Shown: piece after piece, positions 8,804-17,343 of the stretch
Layout of the letters: the number at the start of each line of letters is the position of its first letter
How positions within the stretch are numbered: position 1 is the first letter of the stretch
From: Streptomyces cupreus
GTDB lineage: Bacteria > Actinomycetota > Actinomycetes > Streptomycetales > Streptomycetaceae
Length of the DNA: 48,239 bases
Direction of reading: 5' to 3'
NCBI RefSeq assembly: GCF_014257025.1
Contig: NZ_JACMSF010000061.1
Span: 1 to 48,239, forward strand
The notes under the pieces: model-generated
Seen by the model: only the letters and a program-made list of their open reading frames with translations
Database searches by the model: none
What the model was told of the DNA's origin: nothing
Program-made: the position numbers and the translations under genes

Positions 8804-9370
8804 ATGTGTGACGGACGGTTTCCCGGCGAACCTCCCAGCGGTCACGTCCGCGAGAAGCTGCAGCGGGCGGACTTGCGCACATGCCCTTCGGGCCACCGCC
8901 ACATCTGCGGTGGCGGAGAACTGCCGCCGCTGTCGCGGATCGTCGGCTTGCTGATCGCCGCGGTGGCGACCGTCATCGCCGCCATGGCCAGTGTGTTCAG
9001 CGGCATCGTCGCCTACGACCCGTTGCGCGAGGCGGTGACCGCGGGCTCTGTCCGCTTCGGTGCGAACAACTGGTGGCCGCTGCTGGTGTACGGGCCCTGG
9101 ATGGTCGCCTCCCTTTCGATCCTGCAGGCCACTCTGCACCGGCATCGCTCCGCACACTCCTGGTGCGTCGTGTTGTTCCTCTCCGCCGCGGCCCTCGTGC
9201 TGTGCATCACTCGGGCGCCGCGGACCCTCCCCGGCGTCTGTGCCGCGGCACTCCCCGCCATCGCGGCGCTGACCGGTTTTCAGCAATCGGTACGTCAGAT
9301 CGAACTGGCCCGGCGGCCGCCCTGTGATGCCGTCCACCGCCGCCACAAGACCCTCTGCTCCTCCAGGTAG
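8804..9370 (+). CDS. DUF2637-like four-helix membrane protein, paralogue A
   Basis: The product, up to 188 residues, contains four predicted membrane segments: IVGLLIAAVATVIAAMASVF, WWPLLVYGPWMVASLSIL, SWCVVLFLSAAALVLC, and VCAAALPAIAAL. A GFQQSVRQIELAR tail follows. The layout and the WWPLLVYGPW signature match the actinobacterial DUF2637-type proteins, whose function is unknown. The second copy at 11310-12170 is clearly related over this core but has a long soluble N-terminal region that this one lacks. The start is uncertain: no strong ribosome site precedes 8804 and the first about 40 residues are poorly conserved, so the N-terminus may be damaged or begin elsewhere. Confidence 0.6.
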   Translation: MCDGRFPGEPPSGHVREKLQRADLRTCPSGHRHICGGGELPPLSRIVGLLIAAVATVIAAMASVFSGIVAYDPLREAVTAGSVRFGANNWWPLLVYGPWMVASLSILQATLHRHRSAHSWCVVLFLSAAALVLCITRAPRTLPGVCAAALPAIAALTGFQQSVRQIELARRPPCDAVHRRHKTLCSSR

Positions 9371-9525
9371 GAGAGTCCTGCCGAACAGCTCGAATTCGGC
9401 CTGGCGGCAGAGTCGTTGGGGCACGGGCAGGGCATCCGGCGACCCTCCTGAGGAGTGCGAAGCAGGCAACTCGACGCGGCAGCAGGTGCCTCACGGACCC
9501 TTGCGTTTCCGGACGTCCCGACGTC

Positions 9526-9608
9526 GATCCGGTGATCTTCGTGCGCCAGATGGTCTCTTATCCAGCAACAGGCGTTATCTGACGTTTTTAGATGCCATAC
9601 ATGCATAT
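9526..9608 (+). promoter_or_regulatory. Repeated upstream element, possible copy 3
   Basis: The segment begins GATCCGGTGATCTTCGTGCG and ends with ATACATGCATATAC. It shares the conserved CCGGTGA block and the downstream CAT-ATAT block with copies at 5330-5403 and 4311-4383, though the spacing between the blocks is about 14 bases longer. It ends about 63 bases before the LAXTG gene start, close to the 58-base distance of copy 1. The match is weaker than that between copies 1 and 2. Confidence 0.28.
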
Positions 9609-9670
9609 ACCGTACTCACGGGTCGCACCATGGCGTCGGCCTGATCCCACCAGAGGAGCGTGAAAATGCG

Positions 9671-10300
9671 ATGACGGCGTCATCGAAATGGCGTGCCGCC
9701 CTGGCGGCCACAGCAGCCTCCGCTGTCCTGACCGCTGTACCAGTGCTGGGGGCCCAGCCCGCCTATGCCCAGTACCCACCCCCGCCCCCGAGCCTGACCC
9801 TCAGCTCCACCGTGGTCGATGCGGGAGACGACATCGACTTCACGGCAACGGGTTTCCAGCCGGGCCAGGAGGCGGAAGTAGACCTCGCATCCAAGATCGT
9901 CGTGCTGGGCAACTTCACGGCCGACGCGACGGGCGTGGTGGAGGGAACCGTCACTATTCCCGAGAAGACCAAATCGGGCGAGCACCTCTTCATCGTCAGG
10001 GCGGAGGACCCGGACCTCACCCTCTCGGAGGAGATCACCGTGGAGGGCGGCGATCCCGGCCACGACCCGGGCGATCCCGGCCACGACCCGGGCGGCAAGC
10101 CTGGCCACGACCCGGGCGGCAAGCCTGACGGTGACCACGGCGGTGACCACGGCGGCAAGCCTGGGCACGACAACCACGGCAAGCCGCACCTGGCCAACAC
10201 CGGTGGGGAGCGCTCGGCCGTCCTGCTGGGCGGCGCTGCCGGACTGCTCCTGCTCGGTGGCGGGGCGATCTTCCTCACCCGGCGGGTGAAGAACAGCTGA
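9671..10300 (+). CDS. LAXTG-anchored cell-wall protein with His/Asp/Gly-rich spacer
   Basis: The 209-residue protein has a signal peptide (about residues 1-33, ending AYA), a proline run (QYPPPPPS), and a small Ig-like beta domain (LTLSSTVVDAGDDIDFTATG, FQPGQEAEVDL, ITVEGGD). A repetitive spacer of GHDPG and GGKPGHD units follows. The end is a sorting signal: LANTGG, a hydrophobic helix (AVLLGGAAGLLLLGGGAIFL), and the basic tail TRRVKNS. LAXTG-type signals are recognised by class E sortases in Streptomyces, so the protein is expected to be linked to peptidoglycan. The spacer's seven-plus histidines could bind metal, but nothing shows this. The ATG at 9671 lies 8 bases after a purine-rich GAGCGTGAAAA site; a strong terminator follows the stop. 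Confidence 0.88.
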   Translation: MTASSKWRAALAATAASAVLTAVPVLGAQPAYAQYPPPPPSLTLSSTVVDAGDDIDFTATGFQPGQEAEVDLASKIVVLGNFTADATGVVEGTVTIPEKTKSGEHLFIVRAEDPDLTLSEEITVEGGDPGHDPGDPGHDPGGKPGHDPGGKPDGDHGGDHGGKPGHDNHGKPHLANTGGERSAVLLGGAAGLLLLGGGAIFLTRRVKNS

Positions 10301-10351
10301 CCGGCGCGAGTTCGTCTTGTGGCTGAGACGCCTGCGGAAGCACCTGTGTGA

Positions 10352-10420
10352 CGGCCGACAGTAACGGACCTTTCCCTGCGCCCGCTCCATGGCGCAGGGA
10401 AAGGTGTCGACTGTCGGCCG
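10352..10420 (+). terminator. Strong intrinsic terminator after the LAXTG gene
   Basis: A two-part stem is visible: CGGCCGACAGT (10352-10362) pairs with ACTGTCGGCCG (10410-10420), and CCTTTCCCTGCGCC (10369-10382) pairs with GGCGCAGGGAAAGG (10391-10404). The long near-perfect hairpin begins 51 bases past the stop. Confidence 0.8.
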
Positions 10421-10647
10421 CCGCTGTCTGTGCGCGGCCGACTCCGTGCTGAAACGCGATTTCCAGACCGCAGGTACATATGTGGGATGTAAGGCCAGTC
10501 ATCCCGTTAGTCCCTGCGGGGCGTTTCGTATCTCTTCCGTTACCTTGCTTAAATTCCCGCGTTATTCGCGTGATGCGAATTCCTCGTACGTGGCACCGCT
10601 TGCGGAGATACGAGGCGCAGCCGCCAGGGATGACGGAGGGAAATGCC

Positions 10648-10878
10648 GTGTGGGGCACCGCTGTTTGGGTATTGCTGGTCTGTGGTTCTGTCTGCACCAT
10701 GGGATCCCTCATGGGGGCGCATTCGCTGGGTCGGATGTGGCGAGTCGACGTCCTTGAGTTGCGTCGGCGTCGCCGCATGATCGATGTGCTGGAAAGAAAC
10801 ACGCACCCCCTGCACCGCGAGCCGGGTGTCGCCGGTGCCGGTGAATTCCCTTCGCCCGCCCGGGCCCACCAGGAATGA
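10648..10878 (+). CDS. Small single-helix membrane protein, unrecognised
   Basis: This 76-residue frame starts at a GTG preceded seven bases earlier by GGAGGG, a near-ideal ribosome site; that site overlaps an alternative in-frame ATG at 10630, which makes the GTG the better start. The product has one hydrophobic segment (TAVWVLLVCGSVCTMGSLMGA) followed by a basic patch (LRRRRR) and a polar tail ending ARAHQE, an inside-C orientation. I recognise no family. It lies between the LAXTG gene and the second DUF2637-like gene on the same strand, so it may belong to the same envelope set. Confidence 0.45.
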   Translation: MWGTAVWVLLVCGSVCTMGSLMGAHSLGRMWRVDVLELRRRRRMIDVLERNTHPLHREPGVAGAGEFPSPARAHQE

Positions 10879-11014
10879 CCAGAGGTAGTCGTCATAATAC
10901 GCTTTTCGCACAGCAGTGGTACATGGTGGAATGTCCTCTGGATAAGATACTTATCCCCGCATTGCGTCACCCGTTTGCCGCGCATCCAAGGGGAAGAGGC
11001 GGCGTTATTCGGGT

Positions 11015-11299
11015 ATGACTAGGGCAAGGAATTTCAGGCTGTTCACGTCTCGCGAGGACCAGACGTGCCTGACCGGGGGGCATGCGGTGATGATGGGTCC
11101 TTACCTCTACACGCCATCCTCGGCGTACTCGGCGCCCAGCGCCAACGGCACCCTCAGTAAAGAGGGACTGCCCGTCGCGCTGCAGGTCACCGAACCGCTG
11201 TTGCAGAGGTTTCTGGATACCGTGGCGCGGCTGGAAGCTGATCTTGTCCAACGCTGGGGCACCTTGGAGAGTCAAGGCGCGTCTCCTCGGGCCGATTGA
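11015..11299 (+). CDS. Small hypothetical protein upstream of DUF2637-like gene
   Basis: This 94-codon frame ends 10 bases before the next gene's ATG, consistent with a two-gene unit. The product has an unremarkable N-terminus and an amphipathic C-terminal half (LQVTEPLLQRFLDTVARLEADL) that could be a helix. It has no membrane segment, no signal peptide and no family I recognise. The ATG at 11015 has no clear ribosome site, so the start, and possibly the gene, is uncertain. Confidence 0.4.
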   Translation: MTRARNFRLFTSREDQTCLTGGHAVMMGPYLYTPSSAYSAPSANGTLSKEGLPVALQVTEPLLQRFLDTVARLEADLVQRWGTLESQGASPRAD

Positions 11300-11309
11300 T
11301 CAAGCTGCC

Positions 11310-12170
11310 ATGAACGACGAGCGCATCGTCCACCACTCGGGGTATTACGCCGATCACCTCGACCCGTTCGACACGGGGGTGACCGGTCGGCACCGCGGCG
11401 CGGCCGGAGTGTTCCAGGCACCCCTGGTGCCGCCGGACCCGGCATGGGATCCGGCCGAGGAACTCGCCTACATGCTCCAGGACGCCTTGGCCGGCGAGCG
11501 TGCCTCCACCGCGCCCCCGGTCCCCGACGAGGTGCCGGCAACCACCCCGCCTCCGGGTAGTCCCTTGAGGAACCTGCAGGACATCACGGCCGAACTGCCG
11601 CCACTGACGGCGGTTCCCCGGAGCCATCGGAAGCTGCGTGAACCCAGGCGTGTCAGCGGTCTGCGCACCCTCAGTTACCTGATCGCCGCGTTGGCCATGG
11701 TCGTCACATCAATGGTGAGCGTATTCGGCGGCATGGCCACCTATGAGCCTCTGCGGCAAATCGCCGTTTTCCACACGCGGAGCGGCGCCGCTTCCTGGTG
11801 GCCGCTGCTGGTTTACGGCCCTTGGCTCGTGGCCGCTCTGTCGATCCTCCGTGCCACGCTGCACCGATGTCGCGCCATCCACTCCTGGGTGGTGGTTCTG
11901 CTGTTCACCTCCGTGGCGGTACTCCTGTGTGTCGTCCACGCAGGCGGAAGCATCACTGACGCCGCCGCGGCCGCTCTGCCGAGTTGCGCCGCTCTGGCAT
12001 GTTTTCAGCAACTCGTACGCCAGATCACCCTGACACGTCCGCATCGACGAACCAGGCCCCGGCACCGACTGCGGCTCTCCGCGATGAATCGTCCTGCTGA
12101 CACGGAATCGGTCCGTGCGATGACGGGCAGAGATGCTCCGGCGTCGTGCGCGCACCGGCCGGATCTCTGA
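11310..12170 (+). CDS. DUF2637-like four-helix membrane protein, paralogue B
   Basis: The product has an acidic, proline-rich soluble N-terminal part (about residues 1-110, including DPAWDPAEELAYMLQDAL) and then the same four-helix core as the gene at 8804: TLSYLIAALAMVVTSMVSVF, WWPLLVYGPWLVAALSIL, SWVVVLLFTSVAVLLC, and a fourth helix before FQQLVRQITLTR. A basic C-terminus follows. Function is unknown. The open frame extends to an ATG at 11244, which overlaps the upstream ORF by 56 bases; the ATG at 11310, just after that ORF's stop, is preferred, although its ribosome site is weak. The two paralogues flank the LAXTG gene, suggesting local duplication. Confidence 0.68.
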   Translation: MNDERIVHHSGYYADHLDPFDTGVTGRHRGAAGVFQAPLVPPDPAWDPAEELAYMLQDALAGERASTAPPVPDEVPATTPPPGSPLRNLQDITAELPPLTAVPRSHRKLREPRRVSGLRTLSYLIAALAMVVTSMVSVFGGMATYEPLRQIAVFHTRSGAASWWPLLVYGPWLVAALSILRATLHRCRAIHSWVVVLLFTSVAVLLCVVHAGGSITDAAAAALPSCAALACFQQLVRQITLTRPHRRTRPRHRLRLSAMNRPADTESVRAMTGRDAPASCAHRPDL

Positions 12171-12188
12171 GAGAGTGCGGGTCGGTCC

Positions 12189-12232
12189 CGTACTGCTCGG
12201 ATCCGAGGCGCGTACTGCTCGGATCCGAGGCG
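12189..12232. repeat. Two tandem 22-bp copies of a palindromic unit
   Basis: Two identical 22-base units (12189-12210 and 12211-12232) each contain the perfect 12-base palindrome CTCGGATCCGAG. They lie between the convergent stops of the DUF2637-like gene (12170) and the phosphatase (12245). They could act as twin short terminator hairpins or as paired protein-binding sites. Confidence 0.6.
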
Positions 12233-12244
12233 TGGGGGAGGACA

Positions 12245-12856
12245 TCATCCGGTCCGTACAGCCGCGGCGATCCGATCCACTACATCCTCGATCTGTGCAA
12301 GGCGCTCCCCCAACTCTTGGGGAGGAGCGCCAAGAGGGTCTTCGATGTCGTCATCACCGGGGTGCGCCGACGCAGCACCACGTCGAGCGGCCGCGCCCCG
12401 GACGAGAGACACGAACCGTGCAGCCGGATCCGCCACGCCCGCTGCGTCCTCTGCGCGCACCAGCCGGGCGAACTCGCAGAGGGTGAAAGCGCGGGCCAAC
12501 GCCCATACGGGAGAGAGTCGCACAGCGGCCTCGCGATGCTCCGTCGCGGCCCCCAGTACCAGATCCGAGTTCTCGACCAGCTCCTTCGTCAGCTGGCGGG
12601 AGCTCATCCCAGAGGGATCCGCGCCGCGCTCGCGGAGGAAGGACGCTGCCGTGATCGGCATGGGCGTACCCGGGGCGGCCCCGGTGCCCGCACTGCTCAG
12701 TTGGATCGCTTGCCGAGCCTCGCACAGCCGTTGCCTGAGCAGACACTCGGCGAGAGGGGAGCGATAGAGGTTGCCGGTGCACACGACAAGTACGTGAAAC
12801 CCGGATGCGCGCACGTTGGGTGACGCGGCAGTAGATGGGTGGAGAACATGGAGCAT
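12245..12856 (-). CDS. Low-molecular-weight protein tyrosine phosphatase
   Basis: The 203-residue protein carries the LMW-PTP P-loop VCTGNLYRSPLAE (CX5R signature, cysteine about residue 26), and near the C-terminus a DDDIEDPLG segment that supplies the general-acid Asp-Pro of the family. Family role: removal of phosphate from tyrosine, typically from the C-terminal tyrosine cluster of BY-kinases such as Wzc. The kinase at 5601-7043 is the obvious candidate partner, although the two are not in one operon. The ATG at 12856 has AGAGG six bases upstream. At about 200 residues it is longer than the usual 150-160; extra residues lie at the N-terminus and in an Ala/Arg-rich loop before the Asp motif. 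Confidence 0.87.
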   Translation of the reverse strand: MLHVLHPSTAASPNVRASGFHVLVVCTGNLYRSPLAECLLRQRLCEARQAIQLSSAGTGAAPGTPMPITAASFLRERGADPSGMSSRQLTKELVENSDLVLGAATEHREAAVRLSPVWALARAFTLCEFARLVRAEDAAGVADPAARFVSLVRGAAARRGAASAHPGDDDIEDPLGAPPQELGERLAQIEDVVDRIAAAVRTG

Positions 12857-13724
12857 GACCTCTAGTATTCACCCGAGTACTCCGTCGGACGGGGAGTTGC
12901 ACACGCTCCAGGACATCGAACCACCATTTCGGGTGCGAATGTCTTTGAGGGGTGCCGGGGGTCCTGTCGCTTGTGCCGCGTTGCTCCGGTGACGGACACG
13001 GCGATGACCGGGACGATCGAAGCGGCGACGAACAGCGGTACGGGCCACGCGGATCCGCCGTACTGGTATTGGCGTACGGCGTGTCAGGGCGGGCGGCGTG
13101 CGGGAGCATCCACGAGGAACGGCTGTCCCGGCCCGGCCTGGGCGCGGGTGCCCTCCCCTTCATGACCGCAGGGTGACCGCCACGGCCGCCGCGGTCAGGA
13201 CACACGCAAGGCTGATCAGGGTGGTGTGGAGCACCTGCGCGTTGGACTGCGGCCATCGCGGTCGCGGGGCCTGGCGGACGGAGCAAGGGCAGCCTTCACG
13301 GACCACAGCAGTGTCGATTCCGCACCCGCGCAGCGGCGGCTGGGGGATCGTTTCGTTCCTCATATGGCGGGCAACGAGGGGAGCGCGCATTGCGCCACGC
13401 CCTGGTCAAGGAGGACGGGGGCGTGTCATGCGTCCGAGGCATCTTGAGGCGGACGCGCGCGGCTCTGACGGCCACTCTGGTACGCCGTGTCCTCGTCCCG
13501 GTCTACGGCCAAGGCCGACGCGGCCACTGCGCCGATGGCCAGTCGTGACGCGTAACCTCGGCGGCCCTGCCCATGGCACTGCGCCTGGGCAGGCGCGTGC
13601 TGCAGGAGGCGCGGGTGGGTTCCAGTGGCCTCAGCCCACCTGCGCCGTTCTCGTCAGGGAGTGGCCGGCCGGAGGCCGGACGGCCCCCAGTGCAGGGGAG
13701 TTTCGGCCGACCATCTCACCCTCG
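12857..13724. other. Long stretch with little coding support
   Basis: Open frames occur on both strands but show Arg/Pro-rich low-complexity translation with no recognisable domain. The only partly credible frame is the small membrane ORF at 13160-13363. The 5' end of this stretch must carry the phosphatase promoter. Confidence 0.4.
13160..13363 (-). CDS. Possible small tail-anchored membrane protein
   Basis: The 67-codon frame ends with a hydrophobic segment (VLHTTLISLACVLTAAAVAV) and a short basic tail, TLRS. The N-terminal part is polar with two cysteines (GCG, GCPC). No ribosome site is obvious and no family is recognised. It is reported because the terminal helix is the only protein-like signal in an otherwise empty 860-base stretch. 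Confidence 0.25.
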   Translation of the reverse strand: MRNETIPQPPLRGCGIDTAVVREGCPCSVRQAPRPRWPQSNAQVLHTTLISLACVLTAAAVAVTLRS

Positions 13725-14312
13725 TCAGTCCTGCTCTGAACCGGCAGCGTCGGCGCTCCGCTCCTCTGCCGCGCCCGGATCAGTGGGAACGGGCCGTCGA
13801 GAGACCGTTGTTGCGGATACCGACCCTCGGGTGGGCGTGTCGCACGCCGGGCACCGTTGCCTCGTGCCGCGCTGCGCGGCCATTCCTCCGAGGGCCACCT
13901 GAAGGGCCTGTTCCACTGCTGCGGGCACGAACAGCGCACCGGTGCCGTTGGGCGGGACCAGCCAGCGCAGCCGCCCTCCGGCCCGATGCGGCGCCGGCAC
14001 CGCGATCCACGAGCCTCTGCCCGCATAGCGGATGCCGGAACCGACCCAGCGGCCGTCGGGGTCCGGCGGCAGGAAGAAGGCCACCCGGCGGGCGGCATTG
14101 TCCGCGAGCGCAGGACCGGGCGGCTGCGGAATGCACAGCAGGGTGTCGAGCGCCGGCATGCCCAGTTCCTCCGGCACGCTCAGCACGTCCCAGAACCGCC
14201 CGCAGGCCAGCACCGCGATCCCGGTCCCGCCGTGCCACTGCTGCTTGCAGGCGCGCGGGTCGGTCGCGGCGGCTGCCAGCCATTCCATGGCCTTACGGGT
14301 GACTGAGTGCAT
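13725..14312 (-). CDS. Small protein resembling actinobacterial prim-pol-like (bifunctional primase/polymerase N-domain) proteins
   Basis: The 195-residue product contains AMEWLAAAATDP, a GIAVLACGRFWDVLSVP segment, PGPALADNAARRVAFFLPP, GSGIRYAGRGSWIAVPAP and GRLRWLVPPNGTG. This order of motifs resembles small Streptomyces proteins usually labelled bifunctional DNA primase/polymerase, but catalytic acidic pairs typical of active prim-pol enzymes are not evident, so it may be a non-catalytic relative. The ATG at 14312 follows GAAGGGAC; the longer frame to 14396 is less likely. It stands alone and no partner is visible. Confidence 0.6.
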   Translation of the reverse strand: MHSVTRKAMEWLAAAATDPRACKQQWHGGTGIAVLACGRFWDVLSVPEELGMPALDTLLCIPQPPGPALADNAARRVAFFLPPDPDGRWVGSGIRYAGRGSWIAVPAPHRAGGRLRWLVPPNGTGALFVPAAVEQALQVALGGMAAQRGTRQRCPACDTPTRGSVSATTVSRRPVPTDPGAAEERSADAAGSEQD

Positions 14313-14619
14313 GGCTGTCCCTTCGGATCCGATTGCCCGCGCGGGGCTGGGCTCAGGTCCCCCGACAGCCAGGGTGGTCGGGCCTGGCATGTTCATACTT
14401 GTGGATACTTTTCCGGCGTGGAAGAGGTGGCGAACCGTGGCGAGCCGTGGCGAATATGTCGGGAGTGTTCGCTGTTGGAGCGGATGTTCTCGGAATCCCG
14501 GCTAGTCCTTCGAGAGCATGATGATGTTTGCCGCATGGGCCCGGCCGCGACGTACGGATGGGCGTCCGGGTCGAGTCGGGGGGCAGCGATCCGGGCGCGG
14601 GCGTGCGCCGCCCACATGA

Positions 14620-15197
14620 CACGCGGGTGCCGACGCCGTTGCCGGGCAGGCCCGGCCGCGCTCCGACGCGGATCAGCCGTGGCAGGGCGAGGGAGACCGT
14701 CGAGGCGGCGAGCAAAGCCGCCGCACCCGGTAACCGCCGAGGCCCCCGCGGCGTTGACCACCCATCCTGACGTGGCGTAGCCCATCGCCACCCCGACGGA
14801 GAGGCCCGAGACGGTCCAGGTGATGCTCTCGGTGAGCCGGGCGGCCGGCGCCAAGTTGCCCACCAGCCCCATCGTGATGATCACGGTCGGCGCAATGGAC
14901 ATGCCCGCCACGAAAAGCATCCCCGCTAGCACCGCGAGCTTCGGCGCGAACAGAGCGGTACGGTCGTCACCGCCATCGCGCAGGCGTCGACCGGCAACCG
15001 CCGCGTGATCGCCGCCCCGCGGCCTGATCGCGCAGAAGACCGCGCCCGACAGGCCCGAGCCGAGCGCGTACACGCCCGGCCGGCAGGCCGGAGAGCGCCT
15101 TGTGGTGGTGTGCGTCGGCGTACGCCACCGTCGCGACCTCCACCGAACCGTAGGACGCGCCCACCGACGTCATTGTCAGCACCAACAGACGGTGCAC
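14620..15197 (-). pseudogene. Decayed MFS transporter, C-terminal part in three frames
   Basis: Transporter-like sequence is spread over three frames on the minus strand. The first piece is LVLTMTSVGASYGSVEVATV and ADAHHHKALSG. Next come YALGSGLSGAVFCAIRPRG, LAVLAGMLFVAGMSIAPTVI and TWTVSGLSVGVAMGYATSGW. The third is AASTVSLALPRL. Together these correspond to the last helices of a major-facilitator transporter. The N-terminal half is absent. At least two frameshifts and the missing start make a functional product impossible as written. Confidence 0.7.
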
Positions 15198-15339
15198 TGG
15201 CGCATGCTCCGCGCTGACCGGGCGACCATCGAGGTCGAGGTGAAGTGGAGCGACCTGCGCGAGGCGGCGACGGTCGGCGCAGTGGTGCCCACCCTGCGGG
15301 ACGTGATCGAACGGCGCAAGCTCGTTGGTGGCTCGGCGC

Positions 15340-16397
15340 CTGCCCGTCCCGCCAACAGACCGTTCAGGTAGGCGCGTTGTTGAGCGCGGTCGATGTCCGC
15401 GAGCGTGTCGAAGTGGGGCTGGCCCACGATGTGCGTGCGGGCGTCGGCTCGCCGGGTCCAGGTGTGCGCGGTGAGTACGTCACGAGAGCCCATAACGGCG
15501 ATGTGGCGGCCTGCGCCGGCCAACTGACCTGTCCATCCACCCAGTCTCGTGCTGGACGTAGACGGTGCTCGCCCCGATACGGTCGGCCGCGGCGACGGCG
15601 AGGACGCCGAGGGGGCTGGTGTCGTTGCTGCACAGGAGCACGTCGGGCCGGAGAGCTGTGAGAGCTCCGTGGAGCCAGCACTCGGCCATGAAGGCGGCTG
15701 CCCAAGACGGCTGGGTGCAGTCAGTACTTCGCACAAGGACGTATGAGACGAGTTGAGCCAGACGGCCGAGCGACATCTCGTGCTGGCCAACCGGCACGGT
15801 TGGACCGTCCAGAAGTGCGCCCAGGTGCCGGAACGGCGGTGCGCCGTTGTGAGCGAAGATCGCCTCGGGAAGCCGCACGACCAAGATCCCCGGCGTATGC
15901 GGCTCGGGAAAGCGCTGTGATGACTCCGTGGACGCGTCCACGACCGTGGTGGTGATTCCTCGCTCGGCCAACTCTACGAGCACGGGGAGCAACGTCTCCG
16001 CGTGGCGGGACGACCACGAGATGGCGCACAGTTGCGTACGGAACATCCTGGACGGCTGCCGCGCGACCTCGGGTTCGGTGCCGTGGACGTCGTCCTTAGG
16101 GTCGTCGTCTCGTAACCCCAGCGTGTACGCGACTCCGGCGTCGGTCACGTCGTATGAGACGTAGCCGATCGAGGCGCTCTCGCGGGCGGCGACAAGCGGC
16201 TGCTCTCTGTGGACGGGGGACACGGGCTCACGCATCGTCTGCAGGCGCCGCACCAATCGCATGACCAGTCGGCGAATCGGAACGTGGTGGACGCGGAGCC
16301 AACTCACCCCGCCCGGGGTGACTTCCACGCCCGCATACCCGTCCTCCAGAGCGGTCATCAGCGCGTAGACCTCGCGGTCCAGGGCATTCGCACTCAT
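15340..16397 (-). pseudogene. Frameshifted glycosyltransferase-like (GT-B fold) gene
   Basis: From the ATG at 16397 the frame reads through about 300 residues, including YALMTALEDGYAGVEVTPGG, a Rossmann-like strand QLCAISWSSRHAETLLPVLV, PDVLLCSNDTSPLGVLAVAA and ASTVYVQH. Near 15545 it runs into nonsense, while a different frame continues with QLAGAGRHIAVMGSRD, THIVGQPHFDTLADIDRA and AYLNGLLA. This pattern (nucleoside-sugar region VYVQH, then a C-terminal VGQPxFD) resembles GT-B type surface-polysaccharide transferases. The 3' end fades out near 15340 without a normal ending. Its start overlaps the HAD gene's stop by ATGA, showing the two were once coupled. Confidence 0.6.
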
Positions 16398-17057
16398 GCC
16401 GAACCCTTCGCTGGGTTCTCGCGGACCAAGCCGACCAGTTGGGCCGGCTCCTCGAGGATGAGCGGCAGCTGCTCCGTGGGTGAGCCGTATCCCCAGCCGG
16501 GGTGCGCATAGCGCACCCCGGCCCGCCGCGCCGCTTCCTGGTCGACGGCATGTCACCGACGTACAGCGCGTCGCCGGGATCAGTTCCCGCACTCGACTAG
16601 TGCCAACAGCAACGCGTCGGGGGACGGCTTGCCGCGCCCCAGGCCCGGGGCACGGAGGACAGCGAACGGAACGTCGAGGCTCTCCACCAACGTCCGTGCG
16701 CGAGCGACGGACTTGGACGTCACGACCCCGAGCCTGCAACCCGTCGCGGCGATGTCCCGCAGGGCCTGCTCGACGCCGGGGAACGGCTGCGAGTGATGGG
16801 AGGAGCCGATGGCCGCGGTCTCGTATGCCGTGGTGAACCGCTCGGTGTTCTTCAGGCCCAGCAGCATCAGGAAGTCCTGGAACGGCCTGCCGAGGTGCTT
16901 GACGTACGCCTTGAAGGGGACCTGAACCCCGACCTGAATGGTCGCCGCCTCCCAGGCTGCCCGCATTGTCGGCGGAGTCGATCAGGACGCCGTCCAGGTC
17001 GAAGAGCATCAGCTCGGGGGCGGACATGCTCCCCGCGTGCGGGGGCTTGCTGGTCAC
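16394..17057 (-). pseudogene. HAD-superfamily hydrolase with at least three frameshifts
   Basis: A GTG start at 17057 sits behind a perfect GGAGG site and opens with LMLFDLDGVLIDSADN, the HAD nucleophile motif DxD. About 2 bases are then missing, and the protein resumes in another frame as MRAAWEAATIQ, FKAYVKHLGRPFQDFL, LGVVTSKS (motif II) and GRGKPSPDALLLALVE (motif III lysine). A surplus G in a GGG run shifts it again to DPGDALYVGDMP (motif IV), and a missing G shifts the tail, which ends in AQLVGLVRENPAKGSA. Corrected, it would be a roughly 220-residue phosphoglycolate-phosphatase-like enzyme. Single-base changes in G runs could be decay or base-calling errors. Confidence 0.7.
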
Positions 17058-17343
17058 GAATGACCTCCTCTGAACGGATGGACGAGGGGCCCGTGCCGGC
17101 CGGGAAGCAGGTCCGGGGCCGACCGGCACGGGGCGGGGAACCGCTTCGCCGCCCTAGGGGAGGAGGCGCCGCGTCACGGCCCACGAAGACGATCGCGAGG
17201 TGGACAGCGCGGGGATACGCCGTCGGTCCGCCGTTCGGCCGCCATTTGTCTCGTGCGCAACGACGGAGAACCGGCGGACCGACGTCATACCGATGCGTCT
17301 CACGTGTCCCGATGCTGGTGGAGCCCGTTGTCAGCTACCGGGA

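Noticed and set aside
12354..13286. 310-codon minus-strand frame overlapping the phosphatase
   Set aside because: Overlaps the clearly coding phosphatase in another frame and is Arg/Pro/Ser low-complexity without homology.
15210..15371. Plus-strand frame with IEVEVKWSDLREAATVGAVV
   Set aside because: It looks protein-like but is short, has no start context, and sits in a degraded region between two pseudogenes; no family could be named.
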